Below the pieces are notes generated by a model. It did no database searches, was not told the DNA's origin, and saw nothing but the letters and a program-made list of their open reading frames with translations. 64,000 nucleotides of DNA from Aporhodopirellula aestuarii (lineage in GTDB: Bacteria; Planctomycetota; Planctomycetia; Pirellulales; Pirellulaceae), in NCBI RefSeq assembly GCF_023701485.1, contig NZ_JAMQBK010000023.1, positions 103,304-167,303 on the forward strand, written 5' to 3'. Made by a program: the position numbers and the translations under genes. Shown here piece after piece: positions 24,301 to 32,938 of this stretch; the first letter of the stretch is position 1; every line of letters starts with the position of its first letter.

Positions 24301-26088
24301 TTAAGACGGCACGGGTTCCGAGACAGTTTGCTCGCGCCAATCGACGAGGTGGATCTCGACGCTCTTGTACCCGCGGAACTCATTGATGACCGGGCGGTAG
24401 GCGATCTCGATCGGGCCGGCGCATTCGTTGAGCGGCTCACACCAATCAGCAGCCCCGAACGCGACCCCGCGAATGACCTTGCTGCCTTGTTTCAATCGCA
24501 CCGACAGGTGGCGTTCACTGCTGCCCATCTTCTTAGCCGGTTCGGCGAGTTCGATGCCGCGTCCCATGAGCACCGGCCTTGGGTTCCCCGCTCCAAACGG
24601 AGCCATTGTTTCGATCTGACTCATGATATGGAGATTGAGTTGACCGAGTGGTGCCTCGGCATCGATTTGAATCGCGGGCTCGATCGATTGATCGGCCCAT
24701 TGCTTGGCGACGGCTTCGCAGAAATCGCCCCGGAATGCTTCAATTTCAGATTCACGAATCGTCAAACCGCCCGCTGCCGGGTGGCCACCGAAGCGGACGA
24801 GGCGATTTTCGCAATCCTTCAACGCTTCAAACAAATTGACACCGGTTCCACCGACACGGCCTGATCCGACCGCGTCGCTTTTCCCCGTTTGGTCCATCGA
24901 AATGATGATCACCGGTTTGGCGTATTTTTCAGCCAGTCGTCCGGCGACGACTCCGATGACCCCCGCATGCCAGCCGACGCCGTTGAGCACGAGGGCCGGA
25001 TCGTTTTCGCCATCGAACTCTTCTTTGATCTGTTTTTGAGCGGCGAGCTGCACGCTTCGCTGCAACGTGTCACGCGTCGCGTTGAGGCCATCAATGTACT
25101 CGGCCAACATCACCGCCCGCTCACCGGCATCGATCGTCATCAACTCAATCCCGAGTTGTGCCTGTCCAAGCCGGCCGGCGGCGTTGAGTCGTGGGGCCAG
25201 CGTAAACGAAACGCTCTCGGTATTCAGTTCGGAAACCTGGTCGAGCTTCGTCCGTTTCATCAGCTCGAGTAAGCCCGGCAAAGGGTCGGCTTTGAGAGCC
25301 TTCAAACCATGGTTGACCAACACACGGTTTTCGTCGACCAAGGGCACCACGTCGGCAATCGTGCCGATCGCTGCAAGGGCGAGGGACTGCATGAGCAGCC
25401 GTTTCATCGGCGGGGTGACTTTTTTCTGGCCGCACTTCGCTTGGCACAACGACCACGCTAATTTGAACGCCACGCCGGCGCCGCAAAGTTCGCCGAACGG
25501 GTAATTCGTTCCCGGCAGCCGGGGGTGAACGATCGCTTCGGCGTCGGGAAGCTCCTCACCGATTTGATGGTGGTCGGTGATGATCAGGGTGGCGTCGAGT
25601 TCGCGACAAAGTTTGGCACAGCCAACACTCGCGATCCCGCAATCGACCGAAACGATGAGTTTCTTGCCACGGGTGACGAGAGTGCGAATCGCGTCTTCGT
25701 TCAGCCCATAGCCTTCTTCGAGGCGATTGGGGACGTAATAGCTGACATCGGCCCCAAGCAAACGCAGCGTGTTGACCATGATCGCGGCGCCGGTCATGCC
25801 GTCGGCGTCATAGTCACCGTAGATGACCGTCGGGGTTTTGTCCTCGATCGCTCGGATCAGGATTTGGGTCGCCTTGGGGATCCCGGGCAGCGATTGCGGG
25901 TCGCGAAGATTCGTCAGTTTCGTCTCAAGAAACGCCGAAGCGTCATTGCTGGAATAAACACCACGGCTCACCAGCAACTGCGCCACGACCGGCGAGAGGC
26001 CGGAGGTACGAATCAGTTGCTCGACCAAGGGAGCGTCGTGGGGAGTGATTCGCCATTGTCGCTGCATCCTTGACGCCTTGTTGCTCAT
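24301..26088 (-). CDS. recJ: Single-stranded-DNA exonuclease RecJ
   Basis: A 595-aa DHH-family 5'-3' exonuclease acting in recombinational and mismatch repair. Motifs in order: YGDYDADGMTGAA (metal-binding motif I), VSVDCGI, TDHHQIGEELP (the DHH motif), GAGVAFKLA, RLNAAGRLGQA, and the DHHA1 element FGGHPAAGGLTI followed by the C-terminal OB-type domain. Length is normal. ATG 26088 is used; an internal ATG at 26070 is possible, as neither has a strong ribosome-binding site. It lies downstream of rpmG with a long terminator between them, so it probably has its own promoter. Confidence 0.95.
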   Translation of the reverse strand: MSNKASRMQRQWRITPHDAPLVEQLIRTSGLSPVVAQLLVSRGVYSSNDASAFLETKLTNLRDPQSLPGIPKATQILIRAIEDKTPTVIYGDYDADGMTGAAIMVNTLRLLGADVSYYVPNRLEEGYGLNEDAIRTLVTRGKKLIVSVDCGIASVGCAKLCRELDATLIITDHHQIGEELPDAEAIVHPRLPGTNYPFGELCGAGVAFKLAWSLCQAKCGQKKVTPPMKRLLMQSLALAAIGTIADVVPLVDENRVLVNHGLKALKADPLPGLLELMKRTKLDQVSELNTESVSFTLAPRLNAAGRLGQAQLGIELMTIDAGERAVMLAEYIDGLNATRDTLQRSVQLAAQKQIKEEFDGENDPALVLNGVGWHAGVIGVVAGRLAEKYAKPVIIISMDQTGKSDAVGSGRVGGTGVNLFEALKDCENRLVRFGGHPAAGGLTIRESEIEAFRGDFCEAVAKQWADQSIEPAIQIDAEAPLGQLNLHIMSQIETMAPFGAGNPRPVLMGRGIELAEPAKKMGSSERHLSVRLKQGSKVIRGVAFGAADWCEPLNECAGPIEIAYRPVINEFRGYKSVEIHLVDWREQTVSEPVPS

Positions 26089-26105
26089 TCCAATAACCCG
26101 AGATC

Positions 26106-26179
26106 AAAAAAAATCCCTCGCTCACACCATCACGCGCAAAACCGTTTGGAATGCGTGCATTCCGGCTGCGAGAGCGAGG
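26106..26179 (-). terminator. Terminator downstream of rpmG
   Basis: On the minus strand CCTCGCTC (from 26179) pairs with GAGCGAGGG (to 26115), with an internal small hairpin (GGAATG...CATTCC), and is followed by a run of eight T. It fits an intrinsic terminator for rpmG just before recJ, with an unusually long branched loop. Confidence 0.6.
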
Positions 26180-26208
26180 TGTCCGAGGGAAATGCAGCCT
26201 AAAAGGGC

Positions 26209-26373
26209 TTATTTCTTCTTTTCGAGGTGCCAGGTGTGCTTACGCACGTGGGGGTTGTACTTCTTCAGCCGCAGCTTTTCGCCACCCGGTTTGCGACGGA
26301 GGGTGTAGTTGTAGTGGCCGGTTTCTTCGCAGACGAGGAACACGGTCTCGGCTTTTTTCTTGCTTTTTGCCAT
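26209..26373 (-). CDS. rpmG: 50S ribosomal protein L33
   Basis: A 54-aa basic protein, MAKSKKKAETVFLVCEETGH then YNYTLRRKPGGEKLRLKKYN and a HVRKHTWHLEKKK end, matching bacterial L33 in length and pattern. It has one cysteine, so it is of the zinc-free form. It is too short for many gene finders, and a longer in-frame extension upstream is not meaningful. It binds 23S rRNA in the large subunit near the E site. A T-run terminator follows. Confidence 0.93.
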   Translation of the reverse strand: MAKSKKKAETVFLVCEETGHYNYTLRRKPGGEKLRLKKYNPHVRKHTWHLEKKK

Positions 26374-26589
26374 CGAAATGCGGGCGTGGTTGAAATAGGA
26401 GGAGTGGAATGTGTCAAAAACGGCCCCGAAGTATGGTCGGAGACGGGGGTTTCTGGCAACCCATGAAATCCTGGGACTTTTTCCGACCCGGTTGACCAAA
26501 CGCGTCGGCGGGGATGGCGATAGTGAATCCAGCGGTTTTAGCAGCATTCCCCTTCCACCGAAGGGCTCATTCCATTGAAGGGTTCAGCC

Positions 26590-29139
26590 ATGTCGACGCT
26601 TGATTCACTGCCCATCCTCCCGGATGATCTTCGAGTAGAGCCGATCGTCATTTCCCCGGCTCCGTTGCTCACCTCCGGAACACCTGTGTCGCCGCCAATC
26701 CCCTCCCACGAACCCGAACAGCCTCGCAAGCCCGATGCGTCACGCAACCGATCGGAAGGATCACGCGATGATTCGGGGGCTCTGTGGCCGGATCCGCTCG
26801 GCGACGGCGAAGATGACGGTCCGGCAATGGACACGGGTCTCGGGCCAGCGGCCCAATCCGAACTCTTCGAAACCAATCCGCCCCCCTGGGAACTCGCCGT
26901 CGAGGACGATGTGACGCTGGCGTCGATCGTGTTCTCGCGTTCACCCCACGGCCCCTACGACTACCGCATTCCCGATTCGCTGCGTGAAGAACTGAAACCG
27001 GGCATGCGGGTGGGCGTGCCGCTGGGCCATCGCAAAAAGCCGACTCCGGGCTGGTGCGTGGCGGTGAAGGAGGGCAAGGCGGTGCATCGTAAACTCCGCG
27101 ACGTCGCCGAATGCCTCGATGAATCTCCCCTCTGCGACGCTTCGCTCGTGCGATTGGTGATGTGGATGAGCCACTATTACCAGGTCCCCGCCGGACAGGT
27201 GTTTGACACCCTGATTCCGTCGAGCGTTCGCACCGCGGCCGGGACAAAACAAACGACCTACTTCACGCCTGCCAAAGGTCTCAGCGACGCGGAACTCGAA
27301 AAACTACCCGCCAAGCAACAAGTGGTCATGCGATTCTTGATCTCGCAAAACCGCCCGATGAGTTCGGCAGAGCTAGCCGTCGCGGCCAAATGCACCGCAG
27401 ATCCGATCAAGCGTCTGAAGAAGAAAAACCTGATCGTCCCCGAAGTGCGCCGCGAAATGCATTCGGGGATCCGTATCCTGGCGCAGACCAACGATGGCGA
27501 AACCGAACGCACACACCACCTCACCGAGCAACAAACCGCTGCACTGGGGCGGATCACTGCGGCCGTCGATAGCGGACGGGGACGGACGTTGTTATTGCAC
27601 GGTGTAACGGGGAGCGGCAAAACCGAAGTCTACATCCGCGCGATCGAGCACGTCGTCGCGCAGGCCGGATCGGCCATCGTGATGGTTCCCGAAATCAGCC
27701 TCACGCCACAAACCCGTGGGCGATTCGAGAGCCGATTCGAATCGGTTGCTGTCTTGCATTCACAGATGTCCCCCTCGGAACGTCACTTCCACTGGCAACG
27801 CATCCGTCGCGGCGAAGTGCAAGTCGTGATCGGGCCCCGCAGCGCCGTGTTTGCGCCGCTGCCGAATCTCGGTCTGATCGTTCTCGATGAAGAACACGAC
27901 ACCTCGTTCAAACAAGACACCCAGCCTCGCTACCACGCCCGCAAAGTGGCTCACGCGCGAGCGATGTCGCTCGGCATCCCGTTGCTGCTCGGATCCGCGA
28001 CTCCGTCGATGGAAGCGTGGCATGCGACACAAAGCGGACACGCCGAATTGATTTCGATGCCCGATCGGGTCGCGGGCCGACCGATGCCGGATGTGCAACT
28101 CGTCGACCTGCGGGTGCGTGATGAGCGAGGCGGTGGCGGCGCGATCAGTCGCCCGCTGAAATTGGCTGTCGATGAAACACTGCGTGAAAAGGGACAGGCA
28201 ATCTTATTGCTCAACCGTCGCGGGTTCGCGACCACGATCCAGTGTCCGGCATGTGGACACGTCGTTGCCTGCCCTGATTGCGACATGCCGCTGACTCATC
28301 ACCGTGACGGCGGCAAAGCGATGTGCCACTACTGCGACTACACGATCGGTACTCCGCCGTGGTGCCCCGCATGTCGATTTGATGGGATTCGTTACGGCGG
28401 GCTGGGGACTCAGAAACTCGAAGTGGAAGCCAAAGCGAAGTTCCCCCACGCCAAGATCGCGCGGATGGATGGCGATACGATGAAACGCCCGGGCAGCCAC
28501 CAACGCGTGTTATCCGAATTTCGCAGCGGGGAGATCGACATTTTGCTCGGCACGCAGATGATCGCCAAAGGCCTCGACTTTCCCAACGTGCTGCTCGTCG
28601 GCGTGATCAATGCCGATTCGGCATTGCATTTCCCTGACTTCCGGGCCGCCGAACGCACCTTTCAACTCGTCACCCAGGTCGCCGGCCGGACCGGTCGAGG
28701 CGACCGGGGTGGGCGCGTCATTGTACAAACCTTTACACCGGAGCACCCCGCGATCCAAGCGGCGTCACGGCACGACTATTTCAAATTCGTCGAAGAAGAA
28801 ATGGTCAACCGGCGGAAGTTCAACTACCCGCCCCTGGGTAGTGTCGCGAGAATTATCATCCGCGGCCCCGTGGAGGAAAAAACCGAAGCGGTCGCCGATT
28901 CGATTCTTGCCCGGCTCGAATCGGCGAGAGACCTGCTCAATAGCGAAGTCCGAATCCTCGGACCTGCTCCTCCGCCGATCGTGCGACTGCGAGGAAAGTA
29001 CCGGTTCCACCTACTGCTCCAAGCGACCGAAGCGGCCGTGGTCGGCGAGACGATTCGGCGTGCCCTTGCCGACTTCAAGACCGATCCCAAAGAAGAAATC
29101 GAGTTTTTGGTCGATATCGATCCGGTGAACTTGTTGTGA
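26590..29139 (+). CDS. priA: Primosomal protein N' (PriA helicase)
   Basis: An 849-aa superfamily 2 3'-5' DNA helicase for replication restart. After a non-conserved Pro/Ser/Asp-rich N-terminal extension of about 110 residues comes the 3'-end-binding domain (SIVFSRSPHGPYDYRIPDSL). It is followed by the winged-helix region, Walker A GVTGSGKTEVYIRA, Walker B DEEHDTSFKQ and GSATPSMEAW. Next come eight zinc-binding cysteines (CPACG, CPDC, CHYC, CPAC), then the C-terminal helicase motifs (GTQMIAKGLDFPNV, QVAGRTGRGDRGG). ATG 26590 is chosen over the TTG five codons upstream. The N-terminal extension is unusual; typical PriA is about 730-750 aa. Confidence 0.96.
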   Translation: MSTLDSLPILPDDLRVEPIVISPAPLLTSGTPVSPPIPSHEPEQPRKPDASRNRSEGSRDDSGALWPDPLGDGEDDGPAMDTGLGPAAQSELFETNPPPWELAVEDDVTLASIVFSRSPHGPYDYRIPDSLREELKPGMRVGVPLGHRKKPTPGWCVAVKEGKAVHRKLRDVAECLDESPLCDASLVRLVMWMSHYYQVPAGQVFDTLIPSSVRTAAGTKQTTYFTPAKGLSDAELEKLPAKQQVVMRFLISQNRPMSSAELAVAAKCTADPIKRLKKKNLIVPEVRREMHSGIRILAQTNDGETERTHHLTEQQTAALGRITAAVDSGRGRTLLLHGVTGSGKTEVYIRAIEHVVAQAGSAIVMVPEISLTPQTRGRFESRFESVAVLHSQMSPSERHFHWQRIRRGEVQVVIGPRSAVFAPLPNLGLIVLDEEHDTSFKQDTQPRYHARKVAHARAMSLGIPLLLGSATPSMEAWHATQSGHAELISMPDRVAGRPMPDVQLVDLRVRDERGGGGAISRPLKLAVDETLREKGQAILLLNRRGFATTIQCPACGHVVACPDCDMPLTHHRDGGKAMCHYCDYTIGTPPWCPACRFDGIRYGGLGTQKLEVEAKAKFPHAKIARMDGDTMKRPGSHQRVLSEFRSGEIDILLGTQMIAKGLDFPNVLLVGVINADSALHFPDFRAAERTFQLVTQVAGRTGRGDRGGRVIVQTFTPEHPAIQAASRHDYFKFVEEEMVNRRKFNYPPLGSVARIIIRGPVEEKTEAVADSILARLESARDLLNSEVRILGPAPPPIVRLRGKYRFHLLLQATEAAVVGETIRRALADFKTDPKEEIEFLVDIDPVNLL

Positions 29140-29277
29140 GCATCGGCTGGCGTCGGACGGGGATTTCTCGCTATCGGGTCGTTTGAGCGGAATCGAACCG
29201 GTAAGCTAAAGACTGCGTTCACGATTGTTTCCCATCGTGGCGCGGCATCCCTTTTCCTCACAACGACGCGACTAGCC

Positions 29278-30594
29278 ATGAGACCCACGCCCCCTCACAG
29301 AATCGGCGGCTCGCCACTCTCTCGTCGAACCTTTGCCAAACTCAGCACGACACTGGCGATTTGCCTCGCCTTGGTTTTGCCTGCATTAACAGGCGATCGG
29401 GTTCTCGCCGACGACATTGTGCTGCAACCGAACGAATCGTCGATCGTGTGGGGAGACGAAGATGTCGACATGGTCCTCAAAGCGGATCCCGAAGGGAAAG
29501 TTCGCCTCCGCGATTTTCTCCGCTTGCTACGGACAGGGAAAGCCACATCGGACCAACAACCACTCGCCGCTTTGTTGCCCGATGTCGTTGTCGACCTGAA
29601 CCGATTCTCATCCCGTGCCTTGATCGCAGGGGCCAATGCGGGACTTCGGGGCAATGGCACATTGATGATCGAAAAGGACAGCGACGGATCTCCGCTGCTG
29701 CGTCTGCGTTGCGATTTGAAATTCTTAAAGACCGAACGGCCTGAATTCGAACCAACACTCGAACTCGATGAAAAGACCGAGAACGACCAATCCATCGTGG
29801 TGCTTTTCTTCCATGGCTTTCATGGAAAAAGCGAATCGTTTCAAGCGATTCGCGGTCACTTCCGAGACACGGGACTGCGAACGGGATGCGTTCACTACGA
29901 CGATCACGTCTCCGTCGCGACATCGGCAAAGAAGGTGGCCGCCTTGGTGGAGCAAAACTTCGCCGGTGATGCTTCCACGCGGCTGGCACTCGTCGGTCAC
30001 TCGATGGGCGGATTGGTCGCCCGCGAATGGGTCGAAAATCCAGAACTGGCGAATCCACGTATCACTCATCTGATCACGGTTGGTTCGCCGCATGGTGGTT
30101 CCGAATGGGCGGAAGTCACACCCTTGCCCGATCTGGTCGTCAACGGCCAATTCACCCCGGATACCGTGCTCGGTGTGTTGACCAACCGCTCGACCACGCC
30201 CAGCGCAGAGGATTTACGTCCCAACTCGGCGTTTTTGCAAACACTCGCGTCGCGTCCGCGGCGAGACGGCGTGCGATACACGACGATCATCGGGACCGGC
30301 AGCCCAGTAGACGAAACGACACTCCAAGCGGTCCGAGCACGCTTGTTGGCCGAACAACAAAAAGCGAGAGGAGGCGTGCTGGAGGCAAGACTCTCCAAAC
30401 TGGTCACTCAGTTCGACGCCGTTTGCACGGGGGAAGGTGACGGCGTGGTGTCCATCGAACAGGCCAAGATCCCAGGGGTGGACGACATCATCTATGTTGA
30501 CTGTTCCCATTGGGAGTTCTTCGATTCACCGGAACCGGGAGCCGTGAATCCGGTTTGGGAGGCGGTCGCCAAGTGCATCGCCGCGACCGATTGA
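29278..30594 (+). CDS. Exported alpha/beta-hydrolase (lipase-like)
   Basis: A 438-aa protein with a twin-arginine signal: SRRTFAKLSTTLAICLALVL at residues 15-34, matching the Tat S-R-R-x-F-x-K consensus. The hydrolase core has VVLFFHGFHGKSESF (oxyanion-hole region), GHSMGGLVAREW with nucleophile Ser242, VGSPHGGSEW, and near the C-terminus GEGDGVVSIEQA and DCSHWEFFD, which offers a candidate catalytic His. It resembles PGAP1/LipA-type lipases or esterases acting in the periplasm on lipids or acyl esters; the substrate is unknown. It follows priA by 138 bases and ends at a hairpin (30598-30623). Confidence 0.83.
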   Translation: MRPTPPHRIGGSPLSRRTFAKLSTTLAICLALVLPALTGDRVLADDIVLQPNESSIVWGDEDVDMVLKADPEGKVRLRDFLRLLRTGKATSDQQPLAALLPDVVVDLNRFSSRALIAGANAGLRGNGTLMIEKDSDGSPLLRLRCDLKFLKTERPEFEPTLELDEKTENDQSIVVLFFHGFHGKSESFQAIRGHFRDTGLRTGCVHYDDHVSVATSAKKVAALVEQNFAGDASTRLALVGHSMGGLVAREWVENPELANPRITHLITVGSPHGGSEWAEVTPLPDLVVNGQFTPDTVLGVLTNRSTTPSAEDLRPNSAFLQTLASRPRRDGVRYTTIIGTGSPVDETTLQAVRARLLAEQQKARGGVLEARLSKLVTQFDAVCTGEGDGVVSIEQAKIPGVDDIIYVDCSHWEFFDSPEPGAVNPVWEAVAKCIAATD

Positions 30595-30597
30595 AAA

Positions 30598-30623
30598 CGG
30601 GACGACTCGATCAAGTCGTCCCG
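30598..30623. terminator. Hairpin between lipase-like gene and zinc-ribbon gene
   Basis: Perfect 10-bp stem CGGGACGACT / AGTCGTCCCG with a 6-base loop CGATCA, starting right after the hydrolase stop codon. On the minus strand it is followed by TTTTC, so it could terminate the convergent zinc-ribbon gene as well. Confidence 0.6.
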
Positions 30624-30703
30624 GTAGAGCAAAAAGAAAGAGCAAAGAAGAGGGGAGGCAGAGCTAGCAGCGAATGCTCTCAACCCAAGGCGGCCAAACC
30701 GTG

Positions 30704-30943
30704 CTACGGGGTGACTTCCGAGTTTGCGCCCACCATGGAAGCTTCCTCTGCTCGGCGCAGAGCTTTTTCGACGCGATCGAGGAGGTCTTCGGTCGGCTCA
30801 CGTCCAATACGAGATTGCTCATTCGCATTCGCAGTGAACTCGGCACCGCAATGTTGACAGGCGACCGTACAACCCAGCAGCGATGCTCGGATATCAATGC
30901 GTCTACCACAGGTAGGGCAAGACTGCGTGAATTTGATCGACAT
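30704..30943 (-). CDS. Small zinc-ribbon protein (79 aa)
   Basis: MSIKFTQSCPTCGRRIDIRA then GCTVACQHCGAEF: two CxxC knuckles spaced as in MJ0042/zinc-ribbon domains, with a charged helical tail (LLDRVEKALRRAEEASMVG). GGAGAG lies 9 bases before the ATG, which makes it a convincing gene despite its size. Such ribbons often start larger planctomycete proteins (the protein at 40152-41699 begins the same way); here only the ribbon remains. Probably cytoplasmic and zinc-binding; role unknown. Confidence 0.82.
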   Translation of the reverse strand: MSIKFTQSCPTCGRRIDIRASLLGCTVACQHCGAEFTANANEQSRIGREPTEDLLDRVEKALRRAEEASMVGANSEVTP

Positions 30944-31182
30944 AACGAGATCTCTCCTTTCAACCGCTCACCGAAGCGGTAAATCCATTGGTTCAGGAAG
31001 ATTCTAGCCCTTAGAAGCTACTTAATGCAACACTAATTACCCAAATTCACATTTCGTGATCGTCTCACACGTCGAAGGTTGGCCAAGGTGGCTGGCAAGT
31101 CGCGAGGTGACGTGGGATGATCGAGAAGCTCGAAAAGGCAGGGAGTAGGACATCCAAGTTATCACGATGGTTGGCGCATTTT

Positions 31183-31668
31183 ATGAAAAAGGCAAGTGTT
31201 TTATTTGTATGTATGGGGAACATTTGCCGTTCCCCCGCTGCAGAGGCTGTGATGAAGTCAGTTGCGAAGGCCGCCCAACTGGACATTCGAATCGAATCCG
31301 CGGGAACGGAGGGATACCATGTCGGTGATCGTCCCGATTCGCGGATGATGAACGCCGCGGCCAAACGCGGTTTTTCCCTCGAATCTCGCGGTCGCCAGGT
31401 CACCGCAACCGATTTGGCCCGGGGTAGTTATGATCTAGTGGTGGCGATGGATCACGCCAATATGCGCCGATTAAGATCGATTGCCTCGACGGGAACCGAC
31501 AATGTGAGGCTATTCTCCGACTTTCTCGACGAGGCGTGGCCCGAAGAGGTTCCCGATCCGTACTACGGCGGTGACGCAGGATTCGAACAAGTACTCGATA
31601 TGCTCGAGGCGGGCTGTCCCCGCTTGCTCGAGTCGTTGACGAACAATCAAAAGGAAGACGATGCCTAG
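31183..31668 (+). CDS. Low-molecular-weight protein tyrosine phosphatase
   Basis: A 161-aa cytoplasmic phosphatase. The P-loop VCMGNICRSPAAEAV carries the catalytic cysteine and arginine near the N-terminus, and VPDPYYGGDAGFEQ carries the general-acid Asp-Pro near residue 125. This is the Wzb/LMW-PTP family, which dephosphorylates tyrosine on kinases or exopolysaccharide enzymes. ATG 31183 places the P-loop at the usual distance from the N-terminus; the in-frame ATG at 31117 would add 22 residues without family similarity. The stop overlaps the next gene by eight bases, so it is first in a tightly packed set that goes on to secreted HtrA-like proteins. Confidence 0.93.
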   Translation: MKKASVLFVCMGNICRSPAAEAVMKSVAKAAQLDIRIESAGTEGYHVGDRPDSRMMNAAAKRGFSLESRGRQVTATDLARGSYDLVVAMDHANMRRLRSIASTGTDNVRLFSDFLDEAWPEEVPDPYYGGDAGFEQVLDMLEAGCPRLLESLTNNQKEDDA

Positions 31669-32938
31669 GCGATCGAGATACCACACCCCAAAAATAGTGA
31701 ACAAAATAATCGTATTGTATGTAGCCACTTGGTTCATGGCACTCTTTACCGTCGCTAGTACCAACGAATTGCCAGCCCAAACGACGAGTGAAGTGAGCGT
31801 CACCACGTCTGACGGCAAAACCCTGACCGGCGATTTGGTCGCAATCGACGAGAGCGACCTCCACCTAAAAGAGGGGGTCAAGGTCGCAACTCTTCCGCTC
31901 GCGGATCTCTCGAGATTGCAATTCGACCGCTCCTCCTACCCGTCGCAGCCCATGCGTCTGCAACTCTCAGGGGGATCGCTGCTGAGCGTCACAGCGGTGA
32001 CTTGGACGGATCAATCGGTCACGGTCACGCCGACTCGGCAATCACCGCTCACGTTCCCTGTCGAGCAGCTGCGGTGGATTCGTTTCCGGATGGGCAATCC
32101 GGCGACCGATCCGACGTGGTTGGGATGGATCGAGGAGAGCCGCCGCGGAGACCGCTTGGTCGTCCGTCGCAACGAAAAGGCCCTCGATTCGATCGACGGC
32201 ACGGTGTTGGGGATCAGCCGAAAATCGGTGCGTTTCTCGATGCGAGGCAATGAAATCGAGGCGCCGCTGGAGAAACTCGAAGGGGTGATGCTGTCCAATC
32301 AGGGCGAAAGCGTTTCGCCGGCTGCGATTCAGTTGACGGACGCCTCTGGATCGGTGTGGGCCTGCGAATCACTGAGTTTGACACGCGGCGAGTCGGACTT
32401 GCGGGTCACACTCGCCGGCTCCATCGAACATCAGATCCCGGTTAGCCAGATCCGAGAGATTCGATTCGCCGGCGGGATCTTACCGTTAGCGGAAGCTGAA
32501 ATCGCAACGTCCGGTTACGGCACCGAAACAACGACTTCGAATGCGTCCGCGGTTGCGATCGAGATGAAGAAATGGTTTTCGCCCGCCACTGAAGGCGGCT
32601 CGATCCAGATGCACGTCCCCGGTGAAATCACGTTTCGAATCCCCGATGGCTATCAAAAGCTGGTCGTCGCGGCCCGGCGAGACACCGACGTCAATCAGTT
32701 CATGGCGGTTCGTCTCCAAGTGCTACTTGACGATCGCGTTCAATGGTCGGGTGTCCTGCAAGATCGCGAATCACTCGGGCTCGAACTTCCCCTGGGCGAT
32801 GCTGGACGACTTTCCCTAAAAGCGGCCCCCTTGCCCAAAGGCGACGATCCTAAGACATCGACGACGGAAACTCTTCCTGATTTGAGCGGGACGTTGGGTG
32901 GAACCGTCGAATGGTTCTCGGGACGACTTCTAAAATGA
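31661..32938 (+). CDS. Secreted protein, possible NPCBM-like C-terminus
   Basis: A 425-aa protein with a signal peptide (IIVLYVATWFMALFTVAS, cleaved near LPAQT). Residues 40-270 contain repeated short beta-rich units of the form SDGKTLTGDLVAIDESDLHL and VATLPLADLSRLQF (DG-x-G-x-(L/V) followed by a hydrophobic strand), suggesting a repetitive beta fold. The C-terminal part (about 300-425), with MHVPGEITFRIPDGYQKLVV and VQWSGVLQDRESLGLELPLG, resembles NPCBM/NEW2 carbohydrate-binding modules; this is a pattern impression only. It overlaps the phosphatase gene upstream (8 bases) and the HtrA-like gene downstream (ATGA). Probably extracytoplasmic; role unknown. Confidence 0.72.
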   Translation: MPRRSRYHTPKIVNKIIVLYVATWFMALFTVASTNELPAQTTSEVSVTTSDGKTLTGDLVAIDESDLHLKEGVKVATLPLADLSRLQFDRSSYPSQPMRLQLSGGSLLSVTAVTWTDQSVTVTPTRQSPLTFPVEQLRWIRFRMGNPATDPTWLGWIEESRRGDRLVVRRNEKALDSIDGTVLGISRKSVRFSMRGNEIEAPLEKLEGVMLSNQGESVSPAAIQLTDASGSVWACESLSLTRGESDLRVTLAGSIEHQIPVSQIREIRFAGGILPLAEAEIATSGYGTETTTSNASAVAIEMKKWFSPATEGGSIQMHVPGEITFRIPDGYQKLVVAARRDTDVNQFMAVRLQVLLDDRVQWSGVLQDRESLGLELPLGDAGRLSLKAAPLPKGDDPKTSTTETLPDLSGTLGGTVEWFSGRLLK

